Shown: one piece after another, positions 58,401-64,000 of the stretch | Layout of the letters: the number at the start of each line of letters is the position of its first letter | How positions within the stretch are numbered: the first letter of the stretch is position 1 | Source: Strongylocentrotus droebachiensis | Lineage: Eukaryota; Echinodermata; Echinoidea; Camarodonta; Strongylocentrotidae | NCBI GenBank assembly: GCA_035222895.1 | Contig: JAVYIG010005298.1 | Location: forward strand, 62,001 to 126,000 | Direction: 5' to 3' | Length of the DNA: 64,000 bases | Notes under the pieces: generated by a model | What the model saw: the letters and a program-made list of their open reading frames with translations, nothing else | The model's database searches: none | What the model was told of the DNA's origin: nothing | Translations under genes and position numbers: made by a program

Positions 58401-61400
58401 GCTTGAAAAAGTCTTTAAGTGGCAAAATAACGACTATTAGTTGTCGAATCGACTTAGGAGCTATAGAGCCAGTAAGTAATAGTTTGATTTTTCAGACCAT
58501 TGTACCGAATGGTCGTACGTTTTATGCTGCCCTGAGATTCAATCAGTTTAATTTTGGCCATTACAAGAAGTGGGTTATTGATGTAGACAAATGCTCATGT
58601 ACCCCTTACAGCTCATTGTATGTATGTATGTTATTACAAAAGAAGAAAAAAGCCAGTCAGTCACTCAATAGTGTCTGACAGTGAAGTCTAGCAAGTAAAC
58701 GGGTTTCCTTGCATAATTTGAATATTAGGACACTGCTAACGTTTAAATTTCACAGATAGGACATACATGACATATTCATAATTCCTGCAAATTTCTACAG
58801 AATTTGATGTTGGCTGCAAAAGGGACATAGTAACTTTAATTGTTGACAAACATTATGGTTATCCTACCTAACATCACATATTCATAAAAGAGTCCTGCGC
58901 TGAGTGTAAACTATTAATGCTTAAAGTTCCCCCACATTATGCTGCTAAGTAAAGAAATTCTCTGATTGGTGGGTCGCTTGTAATACGAAGCCTCATTTAG
59001 ACATGACATGGTAAACCATCTAACAAATAATCCTGTAGCACATCAGTCCAAAAAGCATTCATATCTCAGGCTTTGAGCATAAAATTATTACCTGTCTGTT
59101 TGAAAATACATAAAAGGGGAAATATGCCCTGATAATAACCCATTGACTACTGAATTCTCGTACTCCCATAGACTTAACACAGGGACTACCTGGTTCCCGT
59201 AGACAATGGGTTAAGATCAGTATACATACCCGATCACTTCCTGTGATGAACTGCTTGCCACTGCCTGGACGAGAAAACTTTGGATCAAGAGCTACAGCCT
59301 GCAACAAGAAAAGAAACAAATTTATTAAATGAATAAACCAGCCTTCCTGAAAATAAATGCTGCACAGTTTTTTCTGAATTTTAAAGAGACAGACAAATGA
59401 TGTACAATGATTGCTTGAATTTTTTTTCTTTTTTAAGTATGACATGTGCTCTTGATTCTCATTTTTATTCTCTTTTTAGCTCAAAATTGTAAGATCTTCT
59501 ACAACGATCAATTTTAATAGTCATTAATTATGATATTCTAGGAATAAAGTGGATTCTTGCTCACTACATGTATGATCCTCATTTAATGTGTCAAAATAAA
59601 ATATTATCAAGTAGGCCTTGGGAATAATATGCACTTTTTTTTTTGGTATTGAAATTGTCTTTTTTATTTTTTGGTCACTTCACAGTACATTGATTTGACA
59701 AAATGATTCACACACCAGTGAAAATGAACATTGGATTACATAATACATTGAACGTTATACAGCTTATTAACCTATCAACAACAACAACAAATCTTTCTTA
59801 TCTGACAGTAGATATCCATTGGGCCATGCCCTGCCACCTGCTGTCAAGGGCAGCTTTTTTCTCATTGCGTATATCAATGTATCTCTCCATTTTATATGAT
59901 TTAATCAATAATGAAATGAAGTTAGAAATATTTGGTTTAACTAATTTGCATCTATTTAAGTAGATTGTTTTCTTTGCAATTATTAAAATATGATTAAAAA
60001 GAATATAATTCTTCGACAATATACCAAGAATTACCGTTTTTTCGGTTAAAATCAAGAAATCAAACATAGTCAGCTCTTTTCCGAGCTGATTCCAAAAATC
60101 TTGTACTATTGTACATTTCCAAAAAAAATGTTCAATCGTTTCATTTTCTAGGTCACAAAAAGAACATAATGGCGAACTAATGATTTTCATTTTAGGCCAT
60201 GTAAAATTGATTTCATGTTGATCGTCCCCGCCCGCTTCCTTTTTTCCGCCCGCCTCCTTATATTTGATATTTGATATATTTTCTTTTTATTCAGAAAACA
60301 CAGAATACTTACCATATGCATCTTTTCCACCTTTTCTTCAAATACGCTGTTCAAATATTCTTGTACAAACATACTAAGACTCTAGAAAAAATTGTATTGA
60401 AATGTAGAGTGGTTGATATGCTATATGATCGGCGATATGCTGAAGTGAAGCTGCGCTAAAAAATGATGCGATGATGCATGCGCTGCGCATGCATATATCG
60501 CATGTATATGCTTGAGTCGAGGAGCTAGCTAGAGATGAGTCGATCGAGTCGACTGATCATCGCATCGCAGATACCTCACGATAGCGCGGCCGCGCTCTAG
60601 CGCTGGATTTTACACGCAGCAGCCATCTTGGGAAAAATATCAAATATCAAATAACATGGTACACCCTCCTCCTCTTTTTCAAAAAATCCGGACGATCAAC
60701 ATGTAATCAATTTTACATGGCCTTATACAGTTTATAATTCAAATTCAGAATATTATTTAATACCTTAAACTGAAATTCTCTGTAAATTACATCAATTGTA
60801 CTTGAAATGATACCTGAACGAGCCAATAACAATTCTGTATCTGAAACATCATATCTATTCTTTAGTCTAAACGTACTGACTGGGCATTCATATTTCTCTG
60901 CGATCAACAGATCATAAAATTGTTTGCTTTTTATTCTGTTAAAAAATATCAACTCGGGGGGTAAAATAATATTGGAAGTAATATCATTTTTGAATGGATT
61001 TGTATAAACTATTTTAGGAATATTTATCTTTAATATCGAAGAGTACACTCCCTGTATCCTAAAGTAATCATTTGCATCTAGTTCAAATAACCTTTTCACG
61101 TCACCTTGTTGCTTTAAATCGCCCCCTTCTGTGAAAAGTTTTCGAAAGCAAATCATATCTGAATTTACTTGTAATTGTCTATTGTTCCAAATAATCTGGA
61201 ATTTCGTACTATCTTCTGTTTCTCACATTGAGAGAATTCCATCTTTCTAAAATAGCTCGATAGAACTTAGGAATGTTTTTGTCTAACATTTTATGACTAT
61301 AGTTACAATATGCACTTTTGCCAAACAAAAAATTGCTACAATTGATTAGGGTGAAGCTTATAGAAAGAAATCCTGTAAACACTCTGAGTGCAATACACTG

Positions 61401-63120
61401 CCCCCCCCCCCCCCCCCACCCCCAGTGTGACCATGGTATTAGTTTCAACAGTACAAATTTATACTTTGTTGGGTATATGTTTAAGAAAATGTAAAATGGT
61501 TGCTTATCTAGAAGCATATACTCTCTTTCTTAACAGTCAGGTAGAATAAATGTAATTAATTAGTACCTTGACTGGCCTGTCAAAAGATTGTACTTGGTTG
61601 TGTTCTCCTTCATACAAGCCAATGATGGCAACCTGTAGAGGGAGAGGGAGAGACAGAGAGAGAGAGAGAGAGAAAGAGGGAGAATGAGAGTGACAGAAAG
61701 GCAGGGGAAAGAAAGAGAGATAAGAGCAAAGACAAAGAGAAACAAAATGTTATGTCAATAACTATATCAATAACTATATCTATTGAAAGCAAAATCATTA
61801 AAACAATTACCGTATTTGCCGGCGTAAAGGCCGCAGTATTTTTGGAAGAGAAAATATCAAAAAGTCGGGGTGCGGCCTATACGCCGAAAGAGTAAAAATC
61901 GCAAGTCAAAACAGCACGTCCATTATTTGTAGGCAACTTCATGCAACAAAATTGACTTGAAAACACATCGGACAAGATCTAGTCTGAACCACGTCAGCAG
62001 CAAATTTGAAGAAGTTATCTTTTTAATCGTTGTGCAACCAAAGAAATAAGAAGAAAATTGACCAGAAACTCGTACTTGTAAAGTTGTAAAAATGTCCTTA
62101 AGAACACTGATGATTGCGCGCTGTGAATCTCTGAGGGTGCGTTGGATTTGTTAGCAACTCCCAGCCCCGTAGCTCCCCACCACAGAGTGTGTGAGTAAGG
62201 TATGATTTTGGTTACGTACTAACCAAAATCATACCTTACTCACACACTCTGTGGTGGGGAGCTACGGGGCTTGGAGTTGCTAACAAATCCAACGCACCTT
62301 CAGAGATTCACAGCACGCAATCATCAGTGTTCTTAACTTTTCAGTAAGATAATTCTGAATTATAATTGAGACTATCTAATTAATTAAAGCGACAAACTAA
62401 CCTCGGTAGATCTCTAATAACAATACAAAAGATTGTTTATTTTCTCCATTTGACGGTACGATAGGGGTAAGACCGGATAACATTATAAAAAAGATACATC
62501 CTTCCACCATGCTTCCACCCTGCGATAGGTTGGCCATTCAGGTTTCTGTATGCATGCAAAGCGCCCACTAGTGTCCCATGAATGTGCTAATCTGCCTAAA
62601 AATCGATGAAGATTTGCTAAATTACGATCATTTTTTAGGTAAACTTCCTGTAAATTTATAAAATGATTGATAATTTTGGTATTAGTTTGTAGGAAAAATA
62701 GAGTTCTACGGGAAAATTACAATTATTTTCTTTGGTCCTTTTTTTTTTTTTTTTCTCTACGAAATGTCAAAGTTGGGGGTGCGGCCTATGCGGCGGTGCG
62801 GCCTTATCGCCGGCAAATACGGTATACAAACGAGGCAAAAAATCATATTATGCGGGTGTGCGATGGGAAACTCAATATTGAGTTATAAGAGCATTATTAC
62901 AAAACCTCAGTGTACACTGTATGCTACATAATCAATCAATCTTTCTAATCGCTTCCAGACAGTTTCTTTATGATTATCTTTAATAATAATCTTAAATCTT
63001 TTTAGAGGTAAACTATCCCTTTAAGATTTTAGGAACGATACTTACCCTGCCATCATCTGAACAGCTGGCCAGGTAATCCCCATTCATATCCATACTGACC
63101 TGGTTAACTGTGGTGGTGTG
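43177..63120 (-). CDS. VPS41: VPS41, HOPS complex subunit (22 exons; N-terminal part off the right edge)
   Basis: Exons 5' to 3': 63120-63046, 61632-61567, 59298-59230, 58113-57994, 55822-55673, 55158-55092, 54102-54005, 53504-53372, 52558-52443, 51859-51741, 51174-51000, 50210-50035, 49139-49001, 48665-48615, 48065-47873, 47286-47146, 45747-45686, 45292-45218, 44986-44887, 44327-44283, 43806-43733, 43245-43177. Total 2313 nt, 770 codons plus TGA; all phases agree. VPS41 tethers late endosomes, lysosomes and AP-3 vesicles for fusion. Visible: a WD40-like N-terminal half (NQVSMDMNGDYLASCSDDGR; GEGPIRSIKW; LCWKDDNTLLIGW), YIVSPKDVVVARQRD, a clathrin-repeat helical region (EEEVYKFAKLHKLKVISQY), PPFITGLLNNIGTHVDP, and a C-terminal RING-H2-like finger (CDCC, YCHHTFHEEC, CLIC). 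Human VPS41 is 854 aa, so roughly 80 N-terminal residues are missing at the window edge. Confidence 0.96.
43395..43725 (+). mobile_element. Fragment of a non-LTR retrotransposon 3' end (CR1/L2-like), VPS41 last intron
   Basis: The plus strand at about 43440-43560 translates to FTHAEPLL-stop-NALPQEICNSRSVEVFK and NNLKTYLFNSAYN, the widespread C-terminal tail of CR1/L2-type ORF2 proteins; the usual Trp is a TGA. It is followed by 3'-UTR-like sequence ending in an ATTATTATT tail near 43725. Dead fragment, antisense to VPS41. Confidence 0.6.
44590..44800. repeat. Purine-rich (GA/GGA) tract
   Basis: The plus strand is almost entirely A/G. It lies in a VPS41 intron, so it is pyrimidine-rich in the transcript. 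Ser/Pro/Leu-rich frames on the minus strand are artefacts. Confidence 0.9.
46101..46661. mobile_element. piggyBac-type MITE (TTAA flanks, CCCTTACTGTACTGGG ends), VPS41 intron
   Basis: TTAA occurs at 46097-46100 and 46662-46665. Directly inside are CCCTTACTGTACTGGG and its inverse. TTAA duplication plus CCC-starting ends is the hallmark of piggyBac elements. G/C runs (GGGGGGGGCCTGGGAGGCCC-like) are mirrored just inside both ends. About 560 bp, non-coding. Confidence 0.85.
48119..48360. repeat. (ATC)n / (CAT)n trinucleotide array, VPS41 intron
   Basis: Long imperfect CATCAT/CATCCT array; a shorter related tract continues at 48405-48540. It produces artefactual Asp-rich, His-rich and Ser-rich frames. 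Confidence 0.93.
49204..49650. mobile_element. MITE, family 'GTGTTTCACAAAGACTAAG' (copy 3, with extra interior), VPS41 intron
   Basis: Ends GGGGAGTGTTTCACAAAGAC and TCTTTGTGAAACACTTCCC. About 170 bp longer than the GGCX copies; the extra interior (about 49340-49500) has its own symmetry around the blocks ATTTACTTTTT and ACTTGGACTTATACTATGG. Confidence 0.82.
51415..51512. repeat. AT-repeat, ATA/AAT and poly-T tract, VPS41 intron
   Basis: Runs of A, (AT)n, (AAT)n and about 27 T in succession. Low complexity. Confidence 0.85.
52252..52380. repeat. (GAT)n trinucleotide array, VPS41 intron
   Basis: GATGATGATGAT array with interruptions; the opposite strand complement to the 48.1-kb (ATC)n array. 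No coding meaning. Confidence 0.92.
53136..53347. repeat. ~210-bp hairpin-forming palindrome, VPS41 intron
   Basis: The left arm CACTATGAACATGGCGGACA (53136-) and the right arm ending CATAGTG (-53347) pair across ~95 nt, including GACAAAATATACAGTTCCTC and AAAGGAACATCCCTTCACT, with one ~14-nt insertion in the right arm. The centre is near AATATGCATGTGAC (~53230). Confidence 0.88.
54281..54553 (-). mobile_element. tRNA-derived SINE, VPS41 intron
   Basis: The minus strand begins GAGGTGTCGTGGTCGAGTGG (A-box region), has CGCGGTTTGAGTCCCACCG (B-box region), then CAAATGTCCTTTGGCAAGAC and a GTACCTGGCAGGAATTAA block, ending near GGCGCTTTATTATTA. This is the best-preserved tRNA head of the three copies. 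Confidence 0.8.
55376..55660. repeat. (GA)n microsatellite cluster abutting VPS41 exon 5 donor side
   Basis: Plus-strand GAGAGAGAG runs, a poly-G run at about 55506-55518 and ACAGA-type variants end ~12 nt from the donor of the exon at 55822-55673. Leu/Ser-rich frames are artefacts. Confidence 0.9.
55845..56354. mobile_element. MITE, family 'TTAAAGGTAATACAAAG' (copy 2), VPS41 intron
   Basis: Starts TTAAAGGTAATACAAAGTTT and ends ACTTTGTATTACCTTTAA; reverse orientation relative to 7961-8474 and very similar in length (510 vs 514 bp). It begins ~20 nt upstream of the acceptor of the exon at 55822-55673. Confidence 0.85.
56690..56868. mobile_element. MITE, family 'AAAGGCACACTGTCC' (copy 2), VPS41 intron
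   Basis: Inverse match to 32331-32510: TATAGAGGGAGCAAGTAGCT, AAGTAGGACAGTGTGGCTTT, GGATTAGACCACC. Its right end runs directly into the TTTAGG-type array. Confidence 0.7.
56869..57145 (+). repeat. Degenerate (GTTTAG/GTTTAA)n hexamer array, telomere-like
   Basis: Around 45 hexamer-like units of AGGTTTA/AAGTTTA on the plus strand without interruption by other sequence. It resembles a decayed TTAGGG-type array but the dominant unit is not the canonical telomere repeat. Short similar patches occur at 50450-50515, 54705-54790 and 63435-63560. Confidence 0.75.
57670..57960 (+). mobile_element. tRNA-derived SINE, VPS41 intron
   Basis: GAGGTGTTGTGGTCCAGTGG (A-box region) and GGGTTCGAATCACTGCC (B box) form the tRNA head. 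The body has CCTTTGCCAAGACGTTAATC and GTACCTGGTAGGATTATT, and the tail TGTGTTATGCGCTATACGAG. Antisense to VPS41. Confidence 0.82.
58297..58838. mobile_element. MITE, family 'TTAAAGGTACTATGTCC' (copy 2), VPS41 intron
   Basis: Opposite orientation to 32720-33258. Ends TTAAAGGTACTATGTCCAAT and GGGACATAGTAACTTTAAT. The internal TTG-initiated open frame (58403-58678 plus) parallels that of copy 1. Confidence 0.85.
59790..61400 (-). mobile_element. 3' fragment of a non-LTR retrotransposon (L1/Tx1-like ORF2 C-terminus), interrupted
   Basis: Minus-strand pieces in order: SHKMLDKNIPKFYRAILERW (~61280-61210), then in another frame NRQLQVNSDMICFRKLFTEG (~61180-61130), then after the insert at 60194-60722, PLCSFCDLENETIEHFFWKC (~60160-60110). 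The last is a zf-RVT-type zinc motif (C-x2-C...H...C) typical of L1/Tx1-group ORF2 C-termini. At least one frameshift plus the nested insertion make it inactive. It lies in a VPS41 intron, same strand as VPS41. Confidence 0.75.
60194..60722. mobile_element. MITE nested inside the LINE fragment (~530 bp)
   Basis: The ends GGCCATGTAAAATTGATTTC (left) and the inverse at right share ~33 bp through CATGTTGATCGTCC. A second symmetric block TATTTGATATTTGATAT lies further inside both ends. The interior is GC-rich with ATCGCATG/GATCGCG-type short palindromes (60440-60610). It splits the LINE reading between YKLYK and the KIISSPLC segment, so it is younger than the LINE. Confidence 0.8.
61634..61745. 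repeat. (GA)n microsatellite next to a VPS41 exon acceptor
   Basis: Plus-strand GAGAGA directly adjoins the acceptor of the exon at 61632-61567, so the transcript has a CT-rich tract as its polypyrimidine stretch (CTCTCTCCCTCTCCCTCTAC). Confidence 0.85.
61808..62824. mobile_element. ~1.0-kb TIR element with TACCGTATTTGCCGGCG ends, VPS41 intron
   Basis: Left end TACCGTATTTGCCGGCGTAA; right end, inverted, TACCGTATTTGCCGGCGATA, both followed by GGCCGCA-type sequence. TA flanks both ends. The interior is homologous to 39150-40335 and inverse 3800-4300, and contains the palindrome 62097-62335. Non-coding, so non-autonomous. Confidence 0.85.
62097..62335. repeat. ~240-bp palindrome inside the 61808-62824 element
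   Basis: Two ~118-nt arms meet near GGTTACGTACTAACC (~62216); outer ends are TTAAGAACACTGATGATTGC and its inverse. Only a few mismatches. The homologous region of the 39-kb copy has this sequence once, so the palindrome arose in this copy or its lineage. Confidence 0.9.
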
Positions 63121-64000
63121 CTAGGAGAACAAAAAACAACCAACACATACATTAAGTGTAAGCACAGGACTCTCGAATACAATTTCAATAATTTCAATGA
63201 CTTTGTAGATCGAGGACTCGTTGCATAAAACTTACCATTGATGATAACTTTGTGATTAGAGGTAAATTCCATGGAAACCTTGATCTGATTGGCTGTTGAG
63301 TGATGTTGCCAGGGTAGTTAATATTGATGGTAAAGCTACCATCAATGTAAGTTTGAGGCAACAAGCCCTAATGTTGGTGCTCTAACATATGCTCTGGTGG
63401 CGATTGCTACAGGCTTCATTTCATCAAAGATATAGTAAAAGGGTTAGGGTTGGAACTGGGTCTTAAGTTTGGATTTAGGTTTACATCTAGGATTGGGCAC
63501 AGTACGTGTTAGGTCTGGGGTTCAAGCCGGGTCTTTGGTTAGTGTAAGGTGTGGTACATGACATTGACAATGTGTATTGTGGTCATTTTGGCTTTGCACT
63601 AATGCATGCTATTTAGACATCCCTAATGACAATAGCATTTGACCACGTATGTGGTATGTGAGATAAGAGTAAGAACAGAAGTCAGATCATCAGCTGATTT
63701 AGTGAGATAAATTGCCAGGAAAATAATTTTAGATTTTACAAATTACGGGTTTTACAAAATGCATGAACTATATATTCAACAACTTTAAGACAACCAACCC
63801 AAGAGGATAACTTCTCAAAATAAATTCTTCCTGCAAACCAAACTGAATGTTCTCCTATGACTTCTAGGCCATTCTCTCGACATTGATGCAAAATAGAAAA
63901 ATAATGGTCTACACTTTTTTGCAAGATATGTACATGTATGAAATGGGAATTTCTCCAAGTCCAATGAGAGTGCCATGATAGTAATAATACATGTAATTTA
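63121..64000. other. VPS41 intron sequence at the right edge
   Basis: No exon encoding the expected VPS41 N-terminus was found here. A weak GGTTTAGG-type patch is at 63435-63560. Nothing else was recognised. Confidence 0.55.

Noticed and set aside
1..64000. Bacterial-type systems (operons, CRISPR, toxin-antitoxin, riboswitches)
   Set aside because: Spliced animal genes occupy the window throughout; I saw no array of identical spaced repeats, no Shine-Dalgarno-led gene clusters and no bacterial gene families.

Overview
The window is animal nuclear DNA, AT-rich, with short exons in GT-AG introns of a few hundred bases to several kb and many small interspersed repeats. Five protein-coding loci can be read by reconstructing exons from protein families and splice phase. 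They match deuterostome orthologues closely (the GGCX reading is 760 residues in 15 coding exons, against 758 in human). Together with the tRNA-derived SINEs, many MITEs and an active-looking Ty3-type element, this suggests a marine invertebrate deuterostome, most likely an echinoderm of sea-urchin type. That placement is inference; a hemichordate or even a mollusc is not excluded.

Layout, left to right. (1) 692-7916, minus: 5' half of SMARCAL1, a replication-fork annealing helicase; the rest lies beyond the left edge, and a decayed copy of one of its exons lies at 328-420. (2) 7.9-11.8 kb: divergent intergenic region with MITEs and a possible shared promoter. (3) 11820-28659, plus: complete GGCX (vitamin K-dependent gamma-glutamyl carboxylase). 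Its first coding intron holds a full-length antisense Ty3-type LTR retrotransposon (12545-18437) with visually identical 133-bp LTRs and an uninterrupted 1666-residue gag-pol frame. (4) 28.7-34.7 kb: convergent 3' regions of GGCX and a kelch-like gene, with tandem duplications and MITEs. (5) 34750-36492, minus: a BTB-BACK-kelch protein encoded in one exon, probably with a non-coding first exon near 38.4 kb; the intervening intron holds an ~840-bp palindrome. (6) 38606-40459, plus: TOMM7, the 55-residue subunit of the mitochondrial outer-membrane translocase. (7) 43177-63120, minus: VPS41, a HOPS complex subunit, in 22 exons; only the N-terminal part (roughly 80 residues by comparison with human) lies beyond the right edge.

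The genes are unrelated housekeeping or cell-biology genes. They do not form a pathway; neighbours are alternately divergent and convergent.

Much of the non-coding sequence belongs to repeat families present two or more times within this window: several TIR/MITE families, a ~1-kb 'TACCGTA' element family, a tRNA-type SINE, two decayed LINE tails and purine/pyrimidine microsatellites. I do not see a convincing new multi-gene system. The most unusual items are the recent LTR element with a triplicated polypurine tract and an apparent tRNA-Ser primer site, the large palindrome between the kelch-like gene and TOMM7, the decayed duplicate of a SMARCAL1 helicase exon, and a duplicated splice donor inside a GGCX intron.
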